Assembly: GCF_016741775.1 (NCBI RefSeq)
Contig: NZ_JAERRK010000025.1
Location: 1 to 64,000, forward strand
Direction of reading: 5' to 3'
DNA from: Streptomyces actinomycinicus
GTDB lineage: Bacteria > Actinomycetota > Actinomycetes > Streptomycetales > Streptomycetaceae
Length of the DNA: 64,000 nucleotides
Part shown: positions 42,998-50,997 of the stretch, piece after piece
Layout: every line of letters begins with the position of its first letter
How positions within the stretch are numbered: the first letter of the stretch is position 1
The notes under the pieces: model-generated
Told to the model about the DNA's origin: nothing
The model's input: only the letters and a program-made list of their open reading frames with translations
Databases searched by the model: none
Program-made: the position numbers and the translations under genes

Positions 42998-43375
42998 TGT
43001 AAAAGCCCGATTTCACGGGCCGGGGGGGCTCAACGGCTGGCACAAGGCGACCTCTCTGCGCGCAGTGCAGAGGGGCTGGTCACTGCCTCCCCCCTCTCCA
43101 CGGTGGCCGAGTCAGGTGGCCTGATCGCTCTTCAGCAGCGTGACTGGCTCAGCGATCCGGTCCGAACCTATGGGTGTGGTGCGTCGGGCGACTCAGCTGG
43201 GGTCGTAGACGAGCACGTTCGCGGGTGGGTGGGCAGCAGTGCTGCAAGTTATGCGCCAATTGACCCGGGGCCAGCCAGGCCGAAGAAGGGGACGACGGCG
43301 AGAAGACCTGCATGGCCGCCGTCTACCCAGGTAGAGGCCGATTTCCTCTTCAGCGCAGTGCCTCAGACTCCTCAA
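42998..43375. other. intergenic region, no gene seen
   Basis: Apart from palindrome copy 4 at its left edge I see no supported gene; open frames here are short and without RBS. Downstream end of the CBS fusion gene. Confidence 0.5.
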
Positions 43376-44548
43376 TCACGTTGCCTCGTCGGGGGACCCT
43401 TCTTCCGCGCTAGCTGCATTGATCGGTTCAACCAGTACCGTGAGCAACTGGTGCTGGTCGCTTGGGTGAGATTCCGCAGTGAGCCGCAGAGCCTTCGGGC
43501 CTACTTCTCGGGGTGGCGGCTTCACCACATGAGCTCGAAGTTCCATCACGGTCGATGACCCACTTGCTGGCGCATGGCCAAGAGACTCGGCAAGCAGCTC
43601 GCCGACGGTCGCTGCCTCAGTCGCGACGGAGGCTTCGAAAGAGTACAAGCCGGCGAGTTCGCAGGCTCGGAACCGGGGGAGAACCCGGTACTTGCGTTCG
43701 TGGCGCGGCTCCATTGATGACCGTTGATCGTGCTCATCCTCGATAGGGCCGACAATCACCTCCAAAATGTCCTCCATGGTGACGATTCCCACCATCGTTC
43801 CGTGGTCGTCGATGACGACTGCGGCGTGGTTGTGGGTCCGCTGCATCTCACGCAGGACATCGCCGGCGTTCTGCGCGGCATGCACGAAGTCGACTCCGCG
43901 TAGAACGACGCTCACCAGTTCGGACTCACCATCGTGCCGCTTGTGACTGACGAAGATGTGCCTAACCAGGTCTTTCAGGTACACCATGCCGATGATGCTC
44001 TCCCCGTCTTGACTGATGACAGGGATCCGCGACCGCCCGCTACGCAGAGCGGCGATACAGGCTTGCCGCACGGTCTTCCAGTCCTCGATGGCAACGAGAT
44101 CGACACGGGGCGTCATGATGTCCCGGACAAGGGTGTCGCCAAGCTTGACCTGGTGAGGCTCCGCCTCAGGGAGGGGCGTGAGAGAGATGCGTTCGGTTTG
44201 GTCATTCGCCGCAGCTCGGTGCAGCCGCGCGAAATCGTTGGCTTCCTCGTCAGGTGACTTGCGACGAAGTGCTCCTTGAGCCAGGAAGCGCACCAAGGTC
44301 TCGAGTTGATACTCGGTTGGCCAACGTCGACCGCTCAGCAGGGCGGCAACGAGATTGCGGTCCATGGTCGCGCGGAAGCCAACCGCCTCCGCTTCCTTGA
44401 TCCCCTCGCTGATCTCCCGGACGCTCGGTGGCCCTGCTGCTCGGTACAGGAGGTGCAGCTCCTCCAGCAGGTTCCGGCGCGGGCCGGCTGCGAACTCCTC
44501 GGGTGAGGGCAGCTCGACTCCTCGAGCCCCCCGGCGTTGTGCGCTCAC
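43376..44548 (-). CDS. HTH - tandem CBS - CorC/HlyC C-domain fusion protein (390 aa)
   Basis: Residues 20-95 resemble the XRE-type N-terminal region of streptomycete regulators (LLEELHLLYRAAGPPSVREI, LVAALLSGRRWPTEYQLETL). Two CBS modules follow at about 135-200 (DTLVRDIMTPRVDLVAIEDW) and 210-270 (THNHAAVVIDDHGTMVGIVT). The last part (about 285-365) matches the transporter-associated CorC_HlyC domain. The CNNM membrane domain normally found with these modules is absent. GGAGG precedes the GTG. CBS pairs bind adenosyl ligands in relatives; here they may control DNA binding or another partner. The arrangement is unusual. Confidence 0.7.
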   Translation of the reverse strand: MSAQRRGARGVELPSPEEFAAGPRRNLLEELHLLYRAAGPPSVREISEGIKEAEAVGFRATMDRNLVAALLSGRRWPTEYQLETLVRFLAQGALRRKSPDEEANDFARLHRAAANDQTERISLTPLPEAEPHQVKLGDTLVRDIMTPRVDLVAIEDWKTVRQACIAALRSGRSRIPVISQDGESIIGMVYLKDLVRHIFVSHKRHDGESELVSVVLRGVDFVHAAQNAGDVLREMQRTHNHAAVVIDDHGTMVGIVTMEDILEVIVGPIEDEHDQRSSMEPRHERKYRVLPRFRACELAGLYSFEASVATEAATVGELLAESLGHAPASGSSTVMELRAHVVKPPPREVGPKALRLTAESHPSDQHQLLTVLVEPINAASAEEGSPDEAT

Positions 44549-44732
44549 CGCGCCCTCCGTTTCTGCTCACGGCAAGTGTCAGCAAGTGTCACAGATCCGG
44601 GGTGCGAAGGGGGCATGTTTGTCCAGGTCACAGCCCTGCTCAGCAGCAAGGCGTCATGCGAAGGCTGGGCTCTCTCAATCGGGCTGCCAAATAGGCAGAG
44701 GGACGCCGATTCGCGCCCCTCTGCCGCACCCA

Positions 44733-44770
44733 GGCCTGTCATGAGACGTTGACGGCGCGCATGACAGGCC
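44733..44770. repeat. 10-bp inverted repeat upstream of the 55-aa gene
   Basis: GGCCTGTCAT (44733-44742) and ATGACAGGCC (44761-44770) are exact complements 18 bases apart, ending 22 bases before the start of the small membrane gene. Operator or hairpin in the leader. Confidence 0.5.
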
Positions 44771-44792
44771 CTGGCTTCCGAAAGGGAAACCG

Positions 44793-44960
44793 ATGCCTGA
44801 CAACCGTAAGTCCCGGCAGCACCAGCACAAGACCAAGCAACGTCGCCTCTGGCTGCGCTCCCTCGTGCGTACGACGGGCCACAGCTTCCTCCGGGGGGCA
44901 GCTGGCGCCATGGGCGCGAGTGTGGCGGGATGGATCATCTGGTGGATCCAGCAGCACTGA
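44793..44960 (+). CDS. small membrane-anchored protein (55 aa)
   Basis: A complete 56-codon frame with GAAAGGGAAA upstream of the ATG. The first 25 residues are very basic (RKSRQHQHKTKQRRLWLRSL) and the last 25 form one membrane helix with tryptophans (GAMGASVAGWIIWWIQQH). It resembles small plasmid-encoded membrane proteins of unknown function. It may be a membrane-targeted toxin or regulator, but no partner is evident. Confidence 0.6.
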   Translation: MPDNRKSRQHQHKTKQRRLWLRSLVRTTGHSFLRGAAGAMGASVAGWIIWWIQQH

Positions 44961-45116
44961 CTCATCTTCAGCCCGCAGGCTCTTGCCCTTCCGAGCGGCT
45001 ATTCCCGAGCCAGTCTCGTCCTCGGCTTAGACCGCGAGACGTTGGCGAGGCGGAAGCCGGCCGAGCGGTAGCCTGCGCGACCGCGCCTGCCGCGGCGGCG
45101 GCGAGAAGTCTCTACT

Positions 45117-45290
45117 TCAGGACCAGCGCATGCCGAGCACGGTGACGCCATCGTTCAGGCTATTCGGGCTGACCGGCTTGCCGTGCGCGACGTTGTGGGT
45201 CCAGGTACCGAGCCTGACGTCGGTTCCGTCGACAGCTTCCCAGTTGCAGCGTGGAACGTCGAGGTGTCCCTCGCAGGCTGAGACTGGCGG
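45117..45290 (-). pseudogene. remnant of helicase C terminus (HA domain)
   Basis: The minus-strand frame reads EGHLDVPRCNWEAVDGTDVR then LGTWTHNVAHGK and ends LGMRWS before TGA. It aligns with the last 50 residues of the 826-aa helicase (EGHLDVPRSHREPVDGTDVG, ending ALGMRWA). An in-frame TGA lies just upstream and no start is present, so it is a decayed copy of the end of that gene or a relative, about 1.7 kb away from it. Confidence 0.75.
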
Positions 45291-45391
45291 GTAGCCAAGG
45301 GGGTCAGATCATGGCTACCGGCATGATCTGACCGAGATCCGCTTTGAGAATCCGCACCGCTCCGAGCGGTGTCGGGAAGAATGGTCTGGCG

Positions 45392-45435
45392 TAGAGCGAA
45401 GCGACCCGACTCCCGAGTCGGGTCGCTTCGCTCTA
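45392..45435. terminator. perfect 21-bp hairpin after the winged-helix pair
   Basis: Arms 45392-45412 and 45415-45435 are exact complements around CC. It lies eight bases beyond the stop of the minus-strand gene at 45443, so termination is the simplest role. Each arm contains AAGCGACCCGACTC, one base from the iteron-like AAGCGATCCGACTC at 46282. Confidence 0.75.
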
Positions 45436-45442
45436 GGGGGCC

Positions 45443-45766
45443 TTAGCTGCCGACGGCTCGCAGGTGCCGTCCGGCCGGGCCGCGATCTTCGAATATCTGC
45501 GGTGCGAGGCGGTAGAGCTTCACGCTGCCGACGCTGCCGGTCTCTTCCATCCAGCCGACCGCGACGAGTTCCTTGCGGGTGCGCGAGAACACCGGGGGTG
45601 TCATGCCCGCTGTGGCGGCCAGCTCACTGGCCTTGATCATCACGGTGCCGTCCGGCCGCTGCTCCGACGACGCGTACAGCATCACGACGATCCGCTGATT
45701 GGGATTGAGGACGCGCCCGGTCTTCTTGAGCAGGTACTGGACGTCTTCCGCGTCGTTGATCCTCAT
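45443..45766 (-). CDS. winged-helix DNA-binding protein of the rep operon (107 aa)
   Basis: Small winged helix: NPNQRIVVMLYASSEQRPDG, ASELAATAGMTPPVFSRTRK and ELVAVGWMEETGSVGSVKLY match helix, recognition helix and wing. Start and previous stop overlap (GTGATGA), so it is translated with the upstream RepL-type gene. It could be a copy-number regulator or auxiliary initiation factor for the adjacent origin. No other function can be read from the sequence. Confidence 0.65.
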   Translation of the reverse strand: MRINDAEDVQYLLKKTGRVLNPNQRIVVMLYASSEQRPDGTVMIKASELAATAGMTPPVFSRTRKELVAVGWMEETGSVGSVKLYRLAPQIFEDRGPAGRHLRAVGS

Positions 45767-46245
45767 CACGCTTCGTCCTTCTTCCGTCGCCGGTCACGGG
45801 GCTCGCGCACCTTGGTCTCTGGCGGATTCCAGTCCTTCACCGCTTCGCGGTGCGCAAAGCCGGTGCCGATGAACGCAAGATACGGCGAGCACCTGTAGAA
45901 GGTGGTCCGCCCGAGTCCGCCGGCTTCGACCAGCAGTCGGGCCTTCCTGAGCACTTTCACCACTCTCGACAGAGCATCCGGGCTCATGCCGAGTTCTGCC
46001 GCGATATCGGCACCCGTCCGCATGATGGCTTCCTCGCTTGTCTCGGTGGCGAACCAGTACCAAGCGAGAACCCTGAACTCCTTGTCGGTGAGACCGGAGG
46101 CAGCAGAGGCGAGTTCACGGCCCTTGCGGATGCCCACGTTGATGTGGGCGCCGCCATCGAAGGCGTAGTTGGCGCGGCGTACCTCTTCGACCTCGCCTGT
46201 GTCCTGGTCGACCAGCGCGAGAATCTTCCGCGCTTGCTCTGCCAT
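45766..46245 (-). CDS. RepL-type replication initiator-like protein (159 aa)
   Basis: The architecture resembles RepL (PF05732) plasmid initiation proteins: a short N-terminal strand with VDQDTGEVEEV, a core ASGLTDKEFRVLAWYWFATE, a winged helix with TGADIAAELGMSPDALSRVV and KVLRKARLLVEAGGLGRTTF, then CSPYLAFIGTGFAHR. The ATG at 46245 has GGAGG about 11 bases upstream. A 22-bp-period repeat array lies directly upstream, which supports replication initiation. RepL assignment is by eye; a MarR-type regulator is the alternative. Confidence 0.55.
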   Translation of the reverse strand: MAEQARKILALVDQDTGEVEEVRRANYAFDGGAHINVGIRKGRELASAASGLTDKEFRVLAWYWFATETSEEAIMRTGADIAAELGMSPDALSRVVKVLRKARLLVEAGGLGRTTFYRCSPYLAFIGTGFAHREAVKDWNPPETKVREPRDRRRKKDEA

Positions 46246-46281
46246 CGAGGGCCGTCCCTCCAAGTCGATGTGCTGTCGGCC

Positions 46282-46530
46282 AAGCGATCCGACTCGTGAA
46301 GCGGACTACTTAGCAGGAAGAGCATTACCAGATTGCTAAGCGATCCGGCTACAGAGTCGGATCGGTGTGCCGTGAGCACACTGAGCACATGGCTATGCGA
46401 TCCGATCCCTCAGTCGGATCAACCCGTTTCCAGAGTCGGGTCAACCCGCTTCCCAGGTCGGATCAACCCGATCCGCAAATCGGCAATGATGATCCGCGGA
46501 TCGGGTATGCCGTTCCCCGGATCGGATTGG
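46282..46530. repeat. iteron-like array upstream of the RepL-type gene
   Basis: Three units of (A/G)GTCGG(A/G)TCAACCCG start at 46412, 46434 and 46456, a strict 22-bp period. Related half-sites flank them: AAGCGATCCGACTC (46282), AAGCGATCCGG (46338), GAGTCGGATCGG (46354), GCGATCCGATCC (46397), the palindrome GATCCGCGGATC (46491-46502) and CCGGATCGGATT near 46518. Regular spacing of two helical turns and position next to a RepL-like gene are typical of plasmid origins. Confidence 0.7.
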
Positions 46531-46869
46531 ATCTCGCGTTTGCGCAGGTCAGAGAGGCGCGGGGGCTGCGTCTTCTCCATACAGTTCTGGGAGGGCAAGT
46601 GCCGCGCTCCACGGGAAGCCCTGCGGGCCGTCGCTACCGCGCCGGTCCTCGGGCGTGTCGGGCACACAAGTTGCTCAGGTGCACGACGGCTCCGGCCCGG
46701 GCCGTAGCACCAACATGAGCGTGGCTGAGCTGGGGCGGTGGCTGAGGTGCATACGCGTGCCTGATCGGTTCACTGCCCCGCCATCGTGGCGTGCTGGCGT
46801 GGGCTAAGGCCACGAAAGGGGGATGAAGGACGGCTGCTCGGTCACGTAACCGGGCGGACGGTGTCCGCG
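46531..46869. other. intergenic region between the iterons and the helicase gene
   Basis: About 340 bases with no supported gene or further repeat. It would contain the promoter or remaining part of the candidate origin. Confidence 0.4.
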
Positions 46870-49350
46870 TCAGGCCCAGCGCATGCCGAGCGCGGTGAGC
46901 TCGACTTTCAGGTCGTCTGGCTGGCTGGCCTGTCGTGCGCGCACGTTGTTGATCCAGGAGCCCAGTCCCACGTCGGTTCCGTCGACGGGTTCGCGGTGGG
47001 AGCGGGGGACGTCGAGGTGGCCTTCGCGGGCGTGGAACTGGCGGGCGGCCGCGAGGTTCAGCGCACGCTGCTCGGCGCGGGTGAGCTTGCGCGGGGTAGG
47101 GGCGGGCGTGAGGTGGAGCATGTCGGTGAGCATCCACTGCTGGGTGACGGTCAGCTTGGTGAAGGCGCGAGCCTGAGCGGCGAGCCACTTGCCGATGTCC
47201 GCGCCGTCGATGATGACTTCGCCAGCTTTCGCCGGGAGGGTGCCGCCGGTCTGCAGGTGGTGCCAGGCGCGGCGGAAGTGTCGCTGCCAGTCGATGGGCC
47301 AGGGCGGGCACCAGCCCGGGTCGATGTCCTCGAGGGCCTGGCGCCGCGGGTCGGTCAGGGGCACGGTCCCGCTGTCGGGTGCGGTGGTGCCCTCCGCCTG
47401 GTGATGGGCGAGGACTTCGGCGCGGCGGGCGGCGGCGCGCTGGTTGCTCAGGAACTTGCCGACGGGATAGGTGCACTGCATCGCGTCGGTGGGCGCGGCG
47501 AGTCCGACGTGGTGGTCGGCGGCCCAGGCAGCGGCCGCGGCGAGTCCTTCTTCGAAGGCGGCATCGAACTCGGACCAGATCATGCCGAGCTTCTCGGCCT
47601 GCTCGATGCGCTCGGGGGCGAGGGTGCCCTCGTGGTAGTAGCGGCGCAGGTCGGCGACCCAGACGCCGAGCGGGAAATCGGCGGGGGACCAGTCGGTAGG
47701 GGTGCGGTAGCCGTACGGGACGCGCAGGTCGTCGTACTCGGCGAGGTAGCGGGTGGCGGCCTGGATCCCGCGGCGCCAGTGCACCTTCTCCGGGTTGAGG
47801 ACGCGCATGCCGATGAACGCGGCGATCTGGCGGGGGTCATGGGCGGTGGAGAAGGAGAGCAGCCCGCGGGTGGTGTCGTCGGCGTTGTCGTCCCCGTCCG
47901 TGTCCTGGGTGTCGGCGGCCGGCGTGTTGTCGTCGACCGGCTCTTCAGTGGGGGAGGGGCGGGACGGTGTGCTGGGGGAGGCGAGGGCTTCGATGATGCG
48001 GGAGTCGTGGGCGCGCAGCGCGGTCAGCAGCTTCGCGAGCGGCGCGTAGGCGGGGGAGCTGAGCAGTTCGTCGGGGGATTCGCCGGCGCCGAGGATGACG
48101 GGGACGGCGATGGTGGCGAGCTTGCCCTCACCGGGGTGCATGCGCAGCGCCCGGCCGACGGCTTGGACGAGGTCGGGCATGGAGCCGCGGACGTCGGCGA
48201 AGAACACGGCGTCGCACTCGCGGGTGTCGACCCCTTCACCCAGGACCTTGACGGAGGACAGGAACGCCGGGCCTTCCCGGTCGGCGGCGAACTCGCGCAG
48301 GGTGCGTGCGCGGTGGTCGGCCTTGTGGTCGCCGGACAGCCAGGTCGTCCAGAGGGTGTCGGGGTGCGGGTAGCGCTCGGGATCTTCCTTGACCAGGGCG
48401 GTGGCCGTGCGGAGCAGTCCGTCGGAGAAGGCTTCGGCTTCGTCGAGGCGTGAGTGGAAGGTCAGCACGCGCTGGAACTCGTGCTCGACGGCGGACTTCA
48501 GGGCCGCGGTCTGCAGGGCGGCCAGACGGGCGGCGCGTACGGCCTCGGTGACGTCGCCGTCGGCGGCGAGCTGGAGCGTCTGCAGCTGCGGGTCCTGGAT
48601 CTCGATGCACAGCACCTGGTAGGGGGCGACGATGCCGCGGTCGATCGCGTCGGAGAGGGTGAGCTTGTAGGAGACGGCGCCGAAGGTGCCGTTCGGGTCG
48701 TCGTCCATGGAGGCGACGAGTTCGCCGGCCGCGCCGCTCTCGCCGGTGTCTGTCTCGCCGTTGTCGTCGCCGGCCGCCCACAGGCGCGGGGTGGCGGTCA
48801 TGTAAAGCCGGGCGCTGGCGGGGATATGGGAGTTGTCGTGGACGAGCGCCCAGGGCTTGCCCATCCGGCCGCTGGTGCGGTGCGCCTCGTCGATGACGAT
48901 CAGGTCCCAGGGCTGCAGGCCCATCTGGTGCGCAGCCTCGATCGTGCCGAGTGAGGCGTAGGTGCCGTAGACGGTGACCGGCCCGTCGCCGGCGTCCTTG
49001 AGTAGTTGGGTGAGGGCGGCGGGGTTAGTGGTGTTGGGAAAGCCGACGTCGCTCTGCCGCAGTGAGGACACCCCGATGGCTGGGCCGGGGCGTCCGGCGA
49101 GGCGCCAGGCGGCGGCGGTCTGGGTCAGCAGCGGCCGTGACGGCATCAGGACCAGGACCCGGGCGGCCTTCAGTTCCTGGGCGACGTGCACGGCGACGTA
49201 CGTCTTGCCGCTACCGGTCGCCTGAATGACCTGGGTGCGCAGGCCGTCCGGCGGGAGGACGGAGCCCGTCGGGATCTCGAGGGCCGGGACCGCAGACGTG
49301 ACGGCCTCTGTCTGGTGTTCGCGCAGGGCCACGAGCGGCTGTGTCTGCAT
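46870..49350 (-). CDS. DEAH-box helicase with helicase-associated repeats (TtrA-like, 826 aa)
   Basis: SF2 helicase: motif I ATGSGKT (residues 44-50), motif II DEAH (154-157), motif III TATPRLW near 188, and later motifs VLGEGVDTRECDAVFF and QAVGRALRMHPGEGK. From about 545 the protein carries several helicase-associated (HA) repeats (RRGIQAATRYLAEYDDLRVP, EGHLDVPRSHREPVDGTDVG). This combination is typical of the helicase-like genes (TtrA) near the ends of Streptomyces linear replicons, where a role in transfer is proposed. The ATG has GAAAGG upstream. The C-terminal repeat exists in a degraded second copy at 45117. Confidence 0.85.
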   Translation of the reverse strand: MQTQPLVALREHQTEAVTSAVPALEIPTGSVLPPDGLRTQVIQATGSGKTYVAVHVAQELKAARVLVLMPSRPLLTQTAAAWRLAGRPGPAIGVSSLRQSDVGFPNTTNPAALTQLLKDAGDGPVTVYGTYASLGTIEAAHQMGLQPWDLIVIDEAHRTSGRMGKPWALVHDNSHIPASARLYMTATPRLWAAGDDNGETDTGESGAAGELVASMDDDPNGTFGAVSYKLTLSDAIDRGIVAPYQVLCIEIQDPQLQTLQLAADGDVTEAVRAARLAALQTAALKSAVEHEFQRVLTFHSRLDEAEAFSDGLLRTATALVKEDPERYPHPDTLWTTWLSGDHKADHRARTLREFAADREGPAFLSSVKVLGEGVDTRECDAVFFADVRGSMPDLVQAVGRALRMHPGEGKLATIAVPVILGAGESPDELLSSPAYAPLAKLLTALRAHDSRIIEALASPSTPSRPSPTEEPVDDNTPAADTQDTDGDDNADDTTRGLLSFSTAHDPRQIAAFIGMRVLNPEKVHWRRGIQAATRYLAEYDDLRVPYGYRTPTDWSPADFPLGVWVADLRRYYHEGTLAPERIEQAEKLGMIWSEFDAAFEEGLAAAAAWAADHHVGLAAPTDAMQCTYPVGKFLSNQRAAARRAEVLAHHQAEGTTAPDSGTVPLTDPRRQALEDIDPGWCPPWPIDWQRHFRRAWHHLQTGGTLPAKAGEVIIDGADIGKWLAAQARAFTKLTVTQQWMLTDMLHLTPAPTPRKLTRAEQRALNLAAARQFHAREGHLDVPRSHREPVDGTDVGLGSWINNVRARQASQPDDLKVELTALGMRWA

Positions 49351-49494
49351 CCCAACGTGCCTTTCTGCAATGTCGCTTGTGATGATCTCACCCGCGAGGG
49401 AGCGGTGCCCGTCACTCCCAGGAGGGTTGTTGGTGGCGGCCGCGGCACCAGTCCGGGCTGAGAGGGGGCCGCACCTTGGGGCGACACTCCCTCC

Positions 49495-50109
49495 TCAGTA
49501 GGTGCGGCGGGCGGGTGCGTTCGGGCCGCAGCGGTCGCAGGGCAACGTCACCCTGCTGGGGCCGTGGGTGTGCAGGGCGAGCAGGTCCGCGGTGGTGGCA
49601 ACGGGAGTCCAGCGGCGGCCGCGGCACTTGTCGGCGGTGCAGGGGGTGGCGGCCTCGAAGACCTGGTCGGCGCGGCGAAGTCGCATCTGGATCTCGCGGC
49701 CGCGCACGGTGAGCTGGCCATGGTGGGTGTCGCGGTCCTGCCAGGACCAGCCGATGTGGAAGGCGACCTGGTCGCCGAAGGCGGCCCGGGCCAGCTGGTT
49801 CGCGGTGAACTCGGCCGACGGCTCGAGGTTCCCGGCCAGCAGGTCGGCGATCAGGTCTTCCTCCGGCAGGAAACGAAGCGTGCCGGCGTCGATGCGGCCG
49901 CAGTGGAGGCAGCGGGCCGGCTCCCGGCGGGTGCCCAGGCACCCGGTGGTGAGGCGCTCCCCGCAGCACGGGCAGTAGTGCGCTCGCCGGTCGCCGTCTG
50001 TGCCGAGCTGGTTCATGCAGTTCTTGCACGCGCCCGGCTGCTGGTCGCGGCGGAAGGGCGTCTGAGGTCGGGGCGGCGCGGCGTGCTGATGGGTCGGGCA
50101 GGTGGTCAC
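49495..50109 (-). CDS. zinc-ribbon hypothetical protein (204 aa)
   Basis: Four CxxC-type knuckles in the first 75 residues (ACKNCMNQ, YCPCCGERL, RCLHCGR and a nearby Cys) indicate at least one zinc ribbon. Further Cys/His sites are in the C-terminal part (CTADKCRGRRW and PCDRCG). The remainder includes an alpha-helical part (LIADLLAGNLEPSAEFTANQ). Probable nucleic-acid or protein-binding factor of unknown role. Starts with GTG. Confidence 0.6.
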   Translation of the reverse strand: MTTCPTHQHAAPPRPQTPFRRDQQPGACKNCMNQLGTDGDRRAHYCPCCGERLTTGCLGTRREPARCLHCGRIDAGTLRFLPEEDLIADLLAGNLEPSAEFTANQLARAAFGDQVAFHIGWSWQDRDTHHGQLTVRGREIQMRLRRADQVFEAATPCTADKCRGRRWTPVATTADLLALHTHGPSRVTLPCDRCGPNAPARRTY

Positions 50110-50141
50110 GCGGACGCTCCTGGGTTCGCATTGGGCGGGTT

Positions 50142-50396
50142 TCAGTGCATGTGGTGCGGCGAGGGCGATGTCACAGGCGCAGCCGCTGTCATGGACGAGA
50201 GGACCGGGAAGAAGCGGGGTGCTGTGACGGCGGCCGCGGGAGGGGAACGTCGGCCGGGTCCGGGGCGGTCTGGGTGGTCGGCATAGGGTCGGTGTCCTTT
50301 CCGGGCGTCTGGTGCAGGTGCCGGCGCGGATGGCGAGGCGGACGACGCCCTCGTCCCACCGGTGGGGAGCGGTGCGAACAGCACCTCCACCCCCAT
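50142..50396 (-). CDS. possible small Pro/Ser-rich protein (84 aa)
   Basis: The frame begins at the edge of an operator-like site (50399-50434) and ends 32 bases before the zinc-ribbon gene, so it could be the first gene of that transcript, perhaps leaderless. Composition is Pro/Ser/Ala-rich and no RBS is visible, so it may be only 5' untranslated sequence. Confidence 0.3.
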   Translation of the reverse strand: MGVEVLFAPLPTGGTRASSASPSAPAPAPDARKGHRPYADHPDRPGPGRRSPPAAAVTAPRFFPVLSSMTAAAPVTSPSPHHMH

Positions 50397-50398
50397 AG

Positions 50399-50434
50399 TG
50401 CAGAACTTATTTATGCATGTCTAGAGACTGCATA
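50399..50434. promoter_or_regulatory. TGCA triple-box operator, copy A
   Basis: TGCA boxes at 50399, 50414 and 50429 are separated by exactly 11 bases (15-bp period). The right part reads TATGCATGTCTAGAGACTGC and continues ATA. It lies at the 5' end of the minus-strand unit ending with the zinc-ribbon gene. Confidence 0.75.
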
Positions 50435-50825
50435 TTGTGAGTATTCAATTTCGGCTGAGGTGGGCCCAACTTTGCGGAAGGCCGGGGCCGTTCGTCGCCT
50501 TGTAGCTGCACAGGTCGAGCGTGAAGTGGCTGCTCCCCCGGGTGCCGCCGCCCTTCCGTCGTGCGTCGCGCGCACCGCGCCGATACGGCCGAAAACCGTC
50601 CTGACCGTTGCCGGGCGGGGAGTTGATCGGAGGCTCGGTTGTGAACTCTTTCGGGGGTGACGGGGGACGCCATCCGGGGCGGGGGAGTGTGGTGACCTTC
50701 CCGTCCGCTCGACCCCAGGGCGGCGGTCCGTTCGAGGGGTCGGCTGTCGTCGTAGGCGTCCGCGGTCTTCGTTGTGGCGTTGCCGTCGTCGACGGGTCGG
50801 GTGTGGTGCCACCCGCCCGGCGAGA
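50435..50825. other. intergenic region between operators A and B
   Basis: Approximately 390 bases with no supported gene. Open frames on both strands are low-complexity. It separates divergent transcription units. Confidence 0.45.
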
Positions 50826-50863
50826 TATGCAGATCTTGACTATGCATAGTCAAGATCTGCATA
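50826..50863. promoter_or_regulatory. TGCA triple-box operator, copy B: perfect 38-bp palindrome
   Basis: The entire 38 bases are a perfect palindrome (left half TATGCAGATCTTGACTATG). TGCA boxes at 50828, 50843 and 50858 have the same 15-bp period as copies A and C. It lies 135 bases upstream of the tandem zeta gene. Confidence 0.8.
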
Positions 50864-50997
50864 ATCGAGGTGCGGTTGTTGCTGGTGAGTCTCCGGAGGA
50901 AGGCATCCCCGGTCACGCTGCCGCCCTGAGCTGAGAAGGGTGAATCCCCTCACTCGGGACGTCTTCAGTCTTCAGTGCACGCACATCGGAGGAGTAC

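Noticed and set aside
50826..50863. LexA (SOS) operator upstream of the zeta gene
   Set aside because: The actinobacterial LexA core GAAC-N4-GTTC is absent; TGCA spacing is the only shared feature among the three sites.
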